From assembly GCF_029255285.1 (NCBI RefSeq), contig NZ_JAPUVI010000086.1, positions 40,757 through 104,756 on the forward strand: 64,000 bases of DNA, in the 5' to 3' direction. Both the position numbers and the translations under genes were made by a program. Of the stretch, positions 28,864 to 37,634 are shown one piece after another (positions within the stretch are counted from its first letter, which is position 1; each line of letters opens with the position of its first letter). The notes under the pieces are model-generated. The model saw nothing but the letters and a program-made list of their open reading frames with translations, had not been told where the DNA came from and ran no database searches. Source of the DNA: Accumulibacter sp. Its GTDB lineage: Bacteria; Pseudomonadota; Gammaproteobacteria; Burkholderiales; Rhodocyclaceae.

Positions 28864-30756
28864 ATGTACTTGTATCCAAGTTCAGGCATGGTATCATCGG
28901 TCCAAACCTTGACCGGATCGAGCCCACGCGTGCCCCTGCGAACTGTCAGCCTCCTCGGCATCATCCCTCTCGTCCTGCTCCTCGGCGCTTGCACGCCGAC
29001 GACGCTGAGCGGCGGGCCGTCGGCCGGGCATTTACAAGTCGAGGGAGCGGCCAGAGCGCCAGGGTCGATTCCGCCGGTGGTGCAGCCGAACGTCTCGCTG
29101 CCGAGGCCGAAACCGACGGGCAAGACCGAGACTTACAGCGTCGTCGTCAACAACGTCAACCTGCACGACCTGCTGTTCGCTCTGGCCCGTGACGCCAAAC
29201 TGAATGTGGACATCCACCCCGGCCTGAGCGGAACGGTGACACTCAATGCCATCGAGCAAACGCTGCCACAACTGCTCACCCGCATCGCCAAGCAGGCCGA
29301 CATGCGCTTCGAACTCGACGGCCCCAACCTCGCCGTGATGCCCGACACGCCGTATCTCAAGAATTACCGGGTGGACTACTTCAACATCGCGCGTGATGTT
29401 ACCGGGACGATCTCGACCAATACGCAGATTTCGACCAGCGCGCTGGCCACTGGCAGCGGCGGTGGCGCGGGCACGGGGAGCGGCAACATCTCGCGCATTC
29501 AGATCGAGAACAAGTCGAAGAACCGTTTCTGGGAGTCGCTCGAAAAGAATCTGAAGGACCTGCTGCACGAAACGGACAAGGTCTTTCCCGAAGGCTCGAC
29601 CGAGACAGTGACCGAGCAAAGCGGCTTGCAGACGACGACCGGCACCGGCGCCCCGGCCATCACCGCGGCGCGTGGGAGCCATGTCGTGCCGACCCTGGCG
29701 GCGAGCCCGAATCCCGCGGCGCTGCAGAACACCGGCGCCACGGTCGTCAAGCGGATGACTTTTCGCGAGGCGGCGTCAGTGATTGCGAATCCCGAAGGCG
29801 GAGTCGTTACCGTCAGGGCCACCTCGAGGCAACACGAAAAGGTCCAGGAATTCCTCGACCGCGTCATGAGCAGTGCCCGCCGGCAGGTGCTGATCGAGGC
29901 GACGATCATCGAAGTCGGGCTGAGTGATGGCTACCAGCAGGGCATCGAGTGGAGTCGCCTGACGAGCGGCACCGAGTATAGCATCGCACGGCCGACGCTG
30001 ACGAGCAACGTCGGAAGCGCCGTCACTCCCTATGTCATCCGGTATCGAGACATCAATCCGCTGAACCTGCTGGCCACCGTCGAACTGCTGCGGGCGTTCG
30101 GCACGGTCAAGGTGCTTTCGAGCCCCAAGCTCGCCGTGCTCAACAACCAGACGGCGACGCTCAAGGTCTCGGAGGACTTCGTCTATTTCAACGTCAAGCA
30201 GGATGCCGTACCCGGTGGTCCCAATACCAATGCGATCGTAACGACGACGACGACGCCACAGTCGGTGTCGATCGGTTTTTTCATGAGCTTGACGGCGCAG
30301 ATCAGCGACAGCGGTACCGTCACCCTGAACGTTCGCCCGTCGATATCCAGTATCGCCGAGTTGAAGCAGGACCCGAATCCCAGCCTCGCGGCGAACAACA
30401 TCAAGAACCTCGTGCCGCAGATCAGGACGCGAGAAATCGAGTCGATGCTGCGTGTCGAAAGCGGCGATATCGCTGTTCTCGGCGGCCTGATGGAGGATCG
30501 CCTCGACAATCGGCTCGGACGCCTGCCGGGTCTGGGCGACATCCCCTTGGTCGGTGAAATCTTCAACAATCGCAGCAACTCTTCGACCAAGTCGGAGCTG
30601 GTCGTCCTCCTGCGCCCGACGGTGATCAAGGACGCCTCGATCGACGGCGACTTCAGCAGCTTCCGGGAATCGCTGCCGAACAAGGACTTCTTCCGTATCG
30701 ACCAGGTCTATCGGCCGTTTTCTCTTCCCGACCGGACGCCGGAGCCTCTGCAGTGA
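28864..30756 (+). CDS. mshL: MSHA-type pilus secretin (MshL-like lipoprotein)
   Basis: Up to 630 residues. A lipobox LLLGAC lies at C43 counted from ATG 28864; a GTG at 28930 would give a neater lipoprotein signal with C21, so the true start is uncertain. An N-terminal STN-like domain (NLHDLLFALARDAKLNVDIHPG) is followed by a Gly/Ser loop. The secretin domain has VIEATIIEVGLSD-type and VGEIFNNRSNSSTKSELVVLLRPTV motifs. It should form the outer-membrane pore for a type IV pilus or pseudopilus. The next gene's GTG overlaps its stop. Confidence 0.92.
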   Translation: MYLYPSSGMVSSVQTLTGSSPRVPLRTVSLLGIIPLVLLLGACTPTTLSGGPSAGHLQVEGAARAPGSIPPVVQPNVSLPRPKPTGKTETYSVVVNNVNLHDLLFALARDAKLNVDIHPGLSGTVTLNAIEQTLPQLLTRIAKQADMRFELDGPNLAVMPDTPYLKNYRVDYFNIARDVTGTISTNTQISTSALATGSGGGAGTGSGNISRIQIENKSKNRFWESLEKNLKDLLHETDKVFPEGSTETVTEQSGLQTTTGTGAPAITAARGSHVVPTLAASPNPAALQNTGATVVKRMTFREAASVIANPEGGVVTVRATSRQHEKVQEFLDRVMSSARRQVLIEATIIEVGLSDGYQQGIEWSRLTSGTEYSIARPTLTSNVGSAVTPYVIRYRDINPLNLLATVELLRAFGTVKVLSSPKLAVLNNQTATLKVSEDFVYFNVKQDAVPGGPNTNAIVTTTTTPQSVSIGFFMSLTAQISDSGTVTLNVRPSISSIAELKQDPNPSLAANNIKNLVPQIRTREIESMLRVESGDIAVLGGLMEDRLDNRLGRLPGLGDIPLVGEIFNNRSNSSTKSELVVLLRPTVIKDASIDGDFSSFRESLPNKDFFRIDQVYRPFSLPDRTPEPLQ

Positions 30757-31982
30757 GCCTGCTGATGGATGCCCTGCGGCGGGCCGAGGAGGCGAAGCGG
30801 CTGGCCACCCCGGGCGATCGGCCGGATGGCCCGCCGGCCGCCACCGAGCTGCGCCTCGACCCGCTGGAGGGCCCTTCGACTGCGCCGGAAGCCCCGCTGC
30901 CGCCGCTCTCCGGCTATCGCGAGTCGATCGACGCCGATCTGCTGGCCAGCGCGGCGATGTCGCCGGAACGGCGCGACCACACTAGGAAACCTGCCTCGGC
31001 CGGGGACGACGAAGCGGCCGCGCGCGCGGCGGCGAAGAATGTCTTCGCCACCAAGCAGGTACGGGCGTCGCGCCGCGCCTGGTGGTTGATAGGCGGGCTG
31101 GTCGTCGTGGCGACGCTGCTTATCGTCGGCTACGTCTGGTGGCAGTTGCGGTCGGTCGGAGGCGGCTCGCTGAGTACTCCGCCGCACGCCACGCCGGCAC
31201 GCCCACAGATGCCCTTGGTGGCGGCAAGCCAGGCGGTGCGTCCTGCGGAGGTGGAAGTGCCGACACCGCGGCCGGCCGCTCCGGCGGAGTCCGCACCCCG
31301 CACGCTGCCCAGCGCATCGTCCGGCGCGCCGCGTGCCGACGGTCCGCGCAGGGAGCCAGCGAGACCGCCGCAATTCGACACCCCGGGAGTCTTCCGTCCG
31401 AGCAGTAGCCGGGCCGGGCCGGAACGGCCCATAGACCAGGCCTACGATGCCTTGCAGGCGAACCGGCTGGACGACGCGCGCCGTGGCTACGAGCAGGTTC
31501 TGCGCGGCGATACTCACAATGCCGACGCGCTCCTTGGTCTGGCGGTGATCGCTGCCCGTCAGGGGCAGTCCGAGCGCGCACAACAGCTTTATCTGCGGGT
31601 GCTCGAAGCCGATCCCGCCAATGCCATTGCGCAGGCGGCGGTGATCGACCTGCGCGGACAGAGCGACCCCGGTCTGGCGGAAAGCCGCCTGAAGACCTTG
31701 CTGGCCAGTCAGCCGGACTCGCCCGGCCTGTTCGTCGCCCTCGGCAACCTGTATGCCCGCCAGGGTCGTTGGAGCGAGGCCCAGCAGGCCTATTTCCAGG
31801 CCTATGTGCTCGAGCCCGACAATGCCGACACCTTGTTCAACGTTGCCGTCAGCCTCGACCACCTGCGCCAGGGCAGGTTGGCGGCCCAATACTACCGGAT
31901 GGCGCTGAGTGCGGCGGAAACGCGGCGCAGCGTCTTCGACCAGAATGCCGTCGGGAAGCGCCTCCTTGAACTTCAACAGTAG
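30753..31982 (+). CDS. TPR-containing membrane protein (MshN-like)
   Basis: The 409-residue product starts with GTG overlapping the secretin stop. It opens SLLMDALRRAEEAKR, the pattern of GspB/MshN-type proteins. One transmembrane helix (about 110-130: WWLIGGLVVVATLLIVGYVWW core LIVGYVWW) is followed by a long Pro/Ala-rich linker. The C-terminal half (about 225-405) holds tetratricopeptide repeats such as AYDALQANRLDDARRGYEQVL. It probably links inner-membrane and secretin parts of the pilus machine. The mshN assignment is positional. Confidence 0.82.
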   Translation: MSLLMDALRRAEEAKRLATPGDRPDGPPAATELRLDPLEGPSTAPEAPLPPLSGYRESIDADLLASAAMSPERRDHTRKPASAGDDEAAARAAAKNVFATKQVRASRRAWWLIGGLVVVATLLIVGYVWWQLRSVGGGSLSTPPHATPARPQMPLVAASQAVRPAEVEVPTPRPAAPAESAPRTLPSASSGAPRADGPRREPARPPQFDTPGVFRPSSSRAGPERPIDQAYDALQANRLDDARRGYEQVLRGDTHNADALLGLAVIAARQGQSERAQQLYLRVLEADPANAIAQAAVIDLRGQSDPGLAESRLKTLLASQPDSPGLFVALGNLYARQGRWSEAQQAYFQAYVLEPDNADTLFNVAVSLDHLRQGRLAAQYYRMALSAAETRRSVFDQNAVGKRLLELQQ

Positions 31983-32031
31983 TTCCCGATTGCCGTCACG
32001 CCTGCCGGAGCCGGGGTGGGCGCTCGATCCG

Positions 32032-33741
32032 ATGATCCACGCCGCGACCGCGCACGCCCGGCCCTTGGGTCAGATACTGATCAGCAAGGGAATCCTCAGC
32101 GAAGATCAGTTACGCATCGCGCTGCTCGAGCAGATGAAGTCGAACCGGCCGATCGGGAAACTCCTGGTCGCGCTCGGTTTCGTCTCCGAGGCGACGCTGC
32201 GCGACGCGCTCTCCGAGAGTCTCGGCAAGCAGAGCATCGACCTCTCGAACGCGATCATCGATCCCTCAGCACTGAAGCTCGTGCCACGTGATCTCGCCAA
32301 GCGCCATCACCTGCTGGCGCTCGACTACGATGCAGAAAATCAGCGCCTGACGCTGGCCATCGCCGACATCAACGACATCGTCGCGCTCGACAAGATACGC
32401 AGCTTGGCTGGCGACGAGATCGAGATCGATACCCTGCTCGCCGGCGAAACCGAGATCGATCGGGCGATCGACCAGTACTACGGCCACGAGTTGTCGATCG
32501 ATGGCATCCTGAACGAGATCGAGACCGGCGAGATCGATTTCCGTGGTCTGCAGTCGTCGGCCGACGAATACAGTCAGCCGGTCGTTCGCCTGATCGACTC
32601 CATTCTGACCGACGCCGTGAAGCACGACGCTTCCGACATCCACTTCGAACCCGAGGCGAGTTTCCTGCGCATTCGCTACCGCATCGACGGCATGCTGCGA
32701 CAGATTCGCTCGCTGCACAAGACCTACTGGCCGGCCATGGCAGTACGCATCAAAGTGCTGTCCGGCATGAACATCGCCGAGACGCGCGCCCCGCAGGACG
32801 GTCGCATTTCGCTCAACATGCGGGGGCGACAGGTCGATTTCCGGGTTTCGGCGCAACCAACGATTCACGGTGAGAACATCGTCCTGCGCATCCTCGACCG
32901 GCAAAAAGGAATCGTTCCGCTCGAGGGTCTGGGACTGGCGGAAAAGCAGCTTGACCAGCTCAAGCTGATGATCGCGCGTCCCGAAGGAATCCTCTTCGTC
33001 ACCGGTCCCACCGGCAGCGGCAAGACGACGACGCTCTACTCGGTGCTCAACCACATCAACTCCGAAGGGGTCAACATCATGACCCTCGAAGACCCGGTCG
33101 AATATCCGATGACCCTGGTTCGCCAGACTTCCGCCGCCGAATCGGTGAAGCTCGATTTCGCCAACGGGATCCGCTCGATCATGCGTCAGGATCCGGACAT
33201 CATTCTGGTCGGCGAAGTCCGCGACGCCGAGACGGCCGAAATGGCGCTGCGCGCGGCGATGACGGGCCACCAGGTGTACTCGACGCTGCACACCAATTCG
33301 GCGATCGGGGCCATCCCGCGCCTGCTCGACATCGGTATCCTGCCAGACATCATGGCCGGCAACATCATCGGCATCATCGCCCAGCGCCTGGTGCGGCGCC
33401 TGTGCGTGCATTGCAAGAGCCCCTACCAGGCGGAAGCGCACGAAGCGCGCCTGCTGGGCAATCTGGCCGACGGACCGCGGCCGGTGATCTACCGGCCGGT
33501 CGGTTGCGAGCGCTGTGACTTCCAGGGCTATCGCGGCCGCCTGGCGATCATGGAACTGGTGCGTATCAACAGCGACATGGACGAACTCATCGCTCGCCGC
33601 AGCACCGCCCGCGAGATGCGGCAACTCGCCAGCCGCCAGGGGTTCGCGACACTGGCCGACGATGGCCTGCGACGGGTTCTCGACGGATCCACCTCGCTCG
33701 AGGAAGTCGGTCGCGTCGTCGACCTGACCGACCGGATGTAA
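32032..33741 (+). CDS. mshE: Pilus extension ATPase (GspE/PilB family, MshE-like)
   Basis: From ATG 32032 the product has 569 residues. The N-terminal domain (about 10-150) has two tandem MshEN-type repeats, PLGQILISKGILSEDQL and PIGKLLVALGFVSEATL, the c-di-GMP-binding fold of MshE. The ATPase domain has Walker A GPTGSGKTTT, Asp box EDPVEYPM, Walker B DIILVGEVRD, His box TLHTNSA, and the zinc tetracysteine as CVHC and CERC. It powers pilus assembly from the cytoplasm. ATG 32032 avoids overlap with the TPR gene; the longer frame from 31909 has no family sequence. No PilT-like retraction ATPase is in the cluster. Confidence 0.94.
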   Translation: MIHAATAHARPLGQILISKGILSEDQLRIALLEQMKSNRPIGKLLVALGFVSEATLRDALSESLGKQSIDLSNAIIDPSALKLVPRDLAKRHHLLALDYDAENQRLTLAIADINDIVALDKIRSLAGDEIEIDTLLAGETEIDRAIDQYYGHELSIDGILNEIETGEIDFRGLQSSADEYSQPVVRLIDSILTDAVKHDASDIHFEPEASFLRIRYRIDGMLRQIRSLHKTYWPAMAVRIKVLSGMNIAETRAPQDGRISLNMRGRQVDFRVSAQPTIHGENIVLRILDRQKGIVPLEGLGLAEKQLDQLKLMIARPEGILFVTGPTGSGKTTTLYSVLNHINSEGVNIMTLEDPVEYPMTLVRQTSAAESVKLDFANGIRSIMRQDPDIILVGEVRDAETAEMALRAAMTGHQVYSTLHTNSAIGAIPRLLDIGILPDIMAGNIIGIIAQRLVRRLCVHCKSPYQAEAHEARLLGNLADGPRPVIYRPVGCERCDFQGYRGRLAIMELVRINSDMDELIARRSTAREMRQLASRQGFATLADDGLRRVLDGSTSLEEVGRVVDLTDRM

Positions 33742-33746
33742 ACGCC

Positions 33747-34949
33747 GTGGCGCTGTACAACTATAAGGCGGTCAACCCCGACGGGCGCATGGTTCTCGGG
33801 CGGATAGACGCCATCAACCTGGTCGACCTAGAAATGCGCCTGCGGCGCATGGAACTCGACCTCGTCAGCGGCGAGCCCTTGCGCCGTCACCACTTGTTGC
33901 TTGGCGGCGGCGTTCCCCGCCGGGAGATCATTCACTTCTGCTTTCATCTGCAGCAACTGGTGCGCGCCGGCGTACCGATCATCGAGGGCTTGACCGATCT
34001 GCGCGACAGCCTGGAACACCCGCGTTTCCGCGAAGTCATCGCCAGCCTGATCGAATCGATCGAAGGCGGCCAAACGCTGTCGCAGGCCATGGAAGGTCAT
34101 CGACGCGTCTTCGACCGCGTCTTCGTCAGCCTGATTCGCGCCGGGGAGACGAGCGGTCGCCTGCCCGAAGTCCTGCACAGCCTCAACGAGTCGCTGAAAT
34201 GGGAGGATGAACTCGCTTCGCAAACCAAAAGGATGCTCGCTTATCCGGCTTTCGTCAGCCTGATCGTTCTCGCGGCCACATTGTTCCTGATGGTCTACAT
34301 GGTCCCGCAGCTCAAGCTGTTCATCCGCAACATGGGGCAGGTCTTGCCATGGCAAACGCAGATCCTGTTCTTCGTGTCCGATCTCCTGGTCAACTGGTGG
34401 CCTCTGGCGCTGTTACCGCCTGTGGCTGCCGTTCTCGGGCTGCGGATTCTGCTGCATCACAACCCGCTGGCGCGCATCCGTTTCGACGGCGTCAAACTCA
34501 AACTGCCGCTGCTCGGCCAAATTCTGCGCAAGATCGTCCTCGCCCGCTTCGCCAGCACCTTCGCTTTGCTCTACTCTTCCGGCATCCCGATTCTGGAGTC
34601 GATTCGTATCACACAGGATGTCGTCGGCAACCTGGTGGTACGTCAGGGGCTGGAACGAGTAGAACAACTCATCGGCGAGGGACAGAACGTCACGGCGGCC
34701 TTTCAAAGTACCGGCTTTTTCCCGCCCCTGGTGATCCGCATGCTGCGCGTCGGCGAGAATACCGGCGCGCTCGACGAGGCTCTGCTGAACGTGAGCTATT
34801 TCTACACACGCGATGTCAAGGAGTCGGTCCAGAAGGCACAGCAACTGATCGAACCCATGCTCACCGTGGTCATGGGTGGATTGCTCGGCTGGATCATGCT
34901 TTCGGTCCTCGGGCCGGTCTACGACGTGATAAGCAAGATCAAGGTCTGA
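33747..34949 (+). CDS. mshG: Pilus platform protein (GspF/PilC family, MshG-like)
   Basis: The 400-residue product from GTG 33747 has the two-repeat GspF architecture with transmembrane helices at about 170-190, 210-235 and 370-395. Signature segments are FCFHLQQLVRAGVPIIEGL and FASTFALLYSSGIPILESI. It is the inner-membrane platform that couples the ATPase to pilin polymerisation. It starts 5 bp after the ATPase stop, as expected for interacting partners. Confidence 0.94.
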   Translation: MALYNYKAVNPDGRMVLGRIDAINLVDLEMRLRRMELDLVSGEPLRRHHLLLGGGVPRREIIHFCFHLQQLVRAGVPIIEGLTDLRDSLEHPRFREVIASLIESIEGGQTLSQAMEGHRRVFDRVFVSLIRAGETSGRLPEVLHSLNESLKWEDELASQTKRMLAYPAFVSLIVLAATLFLMVYMVPQLKLFIRNMGQVLPWQTQILFFVSDLLVNWWPLALLPPVAAVLGLRILLHHNPLARIRFDGVKLKLPLLGQILRKIVLARFASTFALLYSSGIPILESIRITQDVVGNLVVRQGLERVEQLIGEGQNVTAAFQSTGFFPPLVIRMLRVGENTGALDEALLNVSYFYTRDVKESVQKAQQLIEPMLTVVMGGLLGWIMLSVLGPVYDVISKIKV

Positions 34950-34953
34950 TGCT

Positions 34954-36495
34954 GTGGGACCTCGTCGTCTTCTCTACCTGACCGCTCATCAACTGACCGC
35001 TTGCCATTGGCAGGCCGGCGCATTGACCGAGGAGGCATCGTTCGACGACAGCCCACGCGGACTGGCGAATTTCACCGAGTATCTCGCGCAGCAATCGAAG
35101 AGCGTCTTCTGGCTGCTGGCCAACGTCTCGGAAGAGGGCTTCCATCTCGAAACCATCCCCTTTCTGCGTGGCGCGGATCGTGCGGCGATCATCGCCCGCA
35201 AGCTCGGGCAGGCCTTCTTCAGCGCCACACTGACCACCGCCGTCTCACTTGGCCACGAGAAGTCGCGCCGCAAGGACGAGCGCATCATGCTCGCCGCGCT
35301 CACCAATCAGGAGCTATTCGCTCCCTGGCTGTCCGCGCTGGCGAGCGCCGAAGCCGCCCTGGCCGGCATTTACTCGCTGCCTCTTTTGGCGCCGCTGCTG
35401 CTCAGGAAGCTCGGCATTGCCGACGAACGTTGTCTGCTGCTGACCATACAGGACCAGAGCGTCCGCCAGAGCTATCTGGAAAAGGGCAAGCTGCACTTCA
35501 GCCGTCTGACTCCCTTGAACCAGAGCAGCATTGCCGGCATGGCGCAGGCGTTCTCCAGCGAAGCGCAAAAGATGCACCAGTATCTGGTCAGTCAGCGCCT
35601 CGTGGCGCGCAAACAGCCGATCACCGCCTATCTCCTCGCGCACGCCAATGCCAGGGCAGCGATCGAAAGCAGTTGCGCCGACAGCGAAACACTGTCGTTT
35701 GCCGTGCTCGACATCGAGACCTGCGCGCGCAAGTGCGGTGTCCGGACGCTGCCGGCGGATACCCGTTGCGAGCCCATTTTTCTCGATCTGCTGATGGCCA
35801 ATCCGCCACGTGCGCAGTTTGCCAGCGAGCAGCAGCGCCATGGCTACCACCTCTGGCTTGTCCGGTCGGCTCTTCAGGGCGTCGGCGTCGTCGCCTTGCT
35901 GGGCTGCCTGCTGTTGTCCGGCAAACAACTTATCGACACCTATCGACTCAGGCAGGAAATCGAAGGGCTCAGCGCGGAAACGACGCTGGCGCGCCATCGC
36001 TATGACGAAGTAGTCAAAACGTTTCCGCCGATTCCGACGACCAACGAAAACCTGCGGGCAGTCATCAATCGCTACACGGAACTCGAAAAGAGCAGCGTGT
36101 CGCCGGACTATCTCTATGCGGAAGTCAGCCGTGCCCTTCAACAGGCGACGTTGGTCGAACTCGAGAGCATCGAATGGCGGGGCGGAGCCAATCTCGCACC
36201 GCCGGTCGCCAGCGTAGCCGAGGCCGCGTCCAACCCCTCGCTTGCCGTCGCCCAGGAGAGCGCCATTGTGCGCGCGACGCTCAGACTCGGCCCGGGGAGC
36301 AATCCGCGACAAGTGCTGGAAGTTTTCAACAAGCTGGTCGAGGCCTTGCAAAGCAACCCGCAACTCGAGGTCGACGTGTTGCAGCAGCCTTTCGACGTCG
36401 AATCGGGCAAGTCGTTGAAGAGTGGCGATACGCATACCGGCGAAAGACAGCCGCATTCCTTCAAATTGCAGATCCGACGGGTCGCCACTTCGTGA
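34954..36495 (+). CDS. MshI-like protein: PilM-type cytoplasmic domain joined to PilN-type membrane segment
   Basis: The 513-residue product (GTG start 34954) has a large N-terminal cytoplasmic region that looks like a degenerate PilM/GspL actin-fold domain. One transmembrane helix (about 300-322: GVGVVALLGCLLLSG) is followed by a coiled coil and a periplasmic domain ending HSFKLQIRRV, like PilN. In Pseudomonas-type pili these are separate PilM and PilN proteins. It would form the alignment subcomplex with the next gene's product. It starts 4 bp after the platform gene. Confidence 0.75.
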   Translation: MGPRRLLYLTAHQLTACHWQAGALTEEASFDDSPRGLANFTEYLAQQSKSVFWLLANVSEEGFHLETIPFLRGADRAAIIARKLGQAFFSATLTTAVSLGHEKSRRKDERIMLAALTNQELFAPWLSALASAEAALAGIYSLPLLAPLLLRKLGIADERCLLLTIQDQSVRQSYLEKGKLHFSRLTPLNQSSIAGMAQAFSSEAQKMHQYLVSQRLVARKQPITAYLLAHANARAAIESSCADSETLSFAVLDIETCARKCGVRTLPADTRCEPIFLDLLMANPPRAQFASEQQRHGYHLWLVRSALQGVGVVALLGCLLLSGKQLIDTYRLRQEIEGLSAETTLARHRYDEVVKTFPPIPTTNENLRAVINRYTELEKSSVSPDYLYAEVSRALQQATLVELESIEWRGGANLAPPVASVAEAASNPSLAVAQESAIVRATLRLGPGSNPRQVLEVFNKLVEALQSNPQLEVDVLQQPFDVESGKSLKSGDTHTGERQPHSFKLQIRRVATS

Positions 36496-36499
36496 CGCC

Positions 36500-37108
36500 A
36501 TGAAGCTGACCCTGCGCGATTACACCAAGCTTCGGACCAGCCTGTGGACCGCCCTGCTGATGCTTGCCGTTGCCGCCGTGGCGCTGTACTTTTCTTACGG
36601 CGCCAAGGCAGCGGCCCAACTGGCCCGAGAACGCGCCATGACGCAACGCCAGGAGGCGGATGGCAAGCTCAGGCAGGTGCGCGAAGAGGAGATCGAGATC
36701 CGGCAAAAGTCGCTTCTGTTCACTCAACTGCAGGAGCGTGGCATCATTGGCCAGGAGCAGCGTCTCGAGTGGGTGGAACTGCTGAAGGAGATCCGTGACC
36801 AGCGCCGTATCATCGACCTCCAGTACGAGATCGCGCCACAGCGTCTCGTCGAGGGCAAGCCGACCGGCAGTTTCTCCTTCCATTCCAGCACCATGAAGTT
36901 GCAGCTCAAGTTGCTGCACGAGGAAGATCTGACGCGACTGATCGGCGATCTGCGCAGCCAGGCGAGGGCGCTCATCCGGGTCAAGAGCTGCGACCTTACG
37001 CGACCGCCGACAGCGGCTGCCGAGCGCGGCGACGGGCAGGCAAACTTGCTGGCCAACTGCGAGATCGACTGGCTGACGCTGCAGGATGCAAGAAAGGACA
37101 GCCGATGA
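36500..37108 (+). CDS. Bitopic pilus alignment protein (MshJ/PilO-like)
   Basis: The 202-residue product has an N-terminal cytoplasmic stub, one transmembrane helix (about 17-35), a coiled coil (about 40-75) and a small periplasmic domain with two Cys near the C-terminus. This is the PilO/GspM/MshJ layout. ATG 36500 is 4 bp after the upstream stop, and its own stop overlaps the next ATG. The longer frame from 36422 overlaps the upstream gene and is rejected. Confidence 0.75.
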   Translation: MKLTLRDYTKLRTSLWTALLMLAVAAVALYFSYGAKAAAQLARERAMTQRQEADGKLRQVREEEIEIRQKSLLFTQLQERGIIGQEQRLEWVELLKEIRDQRRIIDLQYEIAPQRLVEGKPTGSFSFHSSTMKLQLKLLHEEDLTRLIGDLRSQARALIRVKSCDLTRPPTAAAERGDGQANLLANCEIDWLTLQDARKDSR

Positions 37109-37566
37109 TCGAGTTCCTGCCTGCCACGCGTGTTGCCGTGCTCCTTGCGGTGTCGCCGCTCGTGCTGCTGTCGCCTTCGGCCCTTGGCGCGGAAAATGCG
37201 CTCGGCCGCCTGTTCTTTACTCCCGAACGCCGCCAGCAGCTCGACCGACAGCGAGAGATGAACGTTCCCGACCACTCAGCGCCCTCCGACGAGCCGACGG
37301 TAACCGTCGATGGCGTGGTGACGCGCAGCAGCGGCAAGCGTACGGCCTGGGTGAACGGCAAACCGCAGAACGATAATGACGTCTGGAGCGGCCTCAGCGT
37401 AACGCCGCGTCGCGGCGATCCGGGCGGGGTTGTGGTCAAGGCTGGCGATTTGCCGACCGCTAGCGCCCGCGTCGGCGAGACGATCAATCGTAGTACTGGC
37501 GAAGCAAGTGATCTGTTGAACGGCGGCCGGGTCCGGGTAGACGCCCAGGCTCGAACAAGCAGATAG
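37105..37566 (+). CDS. Small exported protein of the pilus cluster (MshK position)
   Basis: The 153-residue product starts ATGA-overlapped with the MshJ-like gene. It has a signal peptide (about 1-28, ending SALGA). The mature part contains EPTVTVDGVVTRSSGKRTAWVNG, a pattern of GspC/PilP-like or MshK periplasmic linkers with a VNG turn. It is otherwise polar and unstructured. Position in the operon favours a periplasmic adaptor between the alignment proteins and the secretin. Confidence 0.7.
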   Translation: MIEFLPATRVAVLLAVSPLVLLSPSALGAENALGRLFFTPERRQQLDRQREMNVPDHSAPSDEPTVTVDGVVTRSSGKRTAWVNGKPQNDNDVWSGLSVTPRRGDPGGVVVKAGDLPTASARVGETINRSTGEASDLLNGGRVRVDAQARTSR

Positions 37567-37594
37567 GTGTCGCGGCGACAACCGGCGATGCCTT

Positions 37595-37611
37595 GGGCGC
37601 CGACGGCGCCC
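37595..37611 (+). other. Perfect 7-bp hairpin between pilus genes
   Basis: GGGCGCC and GGCGCCC pair around GAC in the 68-bp gap before the next pilus gene. No U-tract follows; it could stabilise or process the polycistronic RNA. Confidence 0.3.
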
Positions 37612-37634
37612 CGATTGACAAGCGGGAGGATGTC

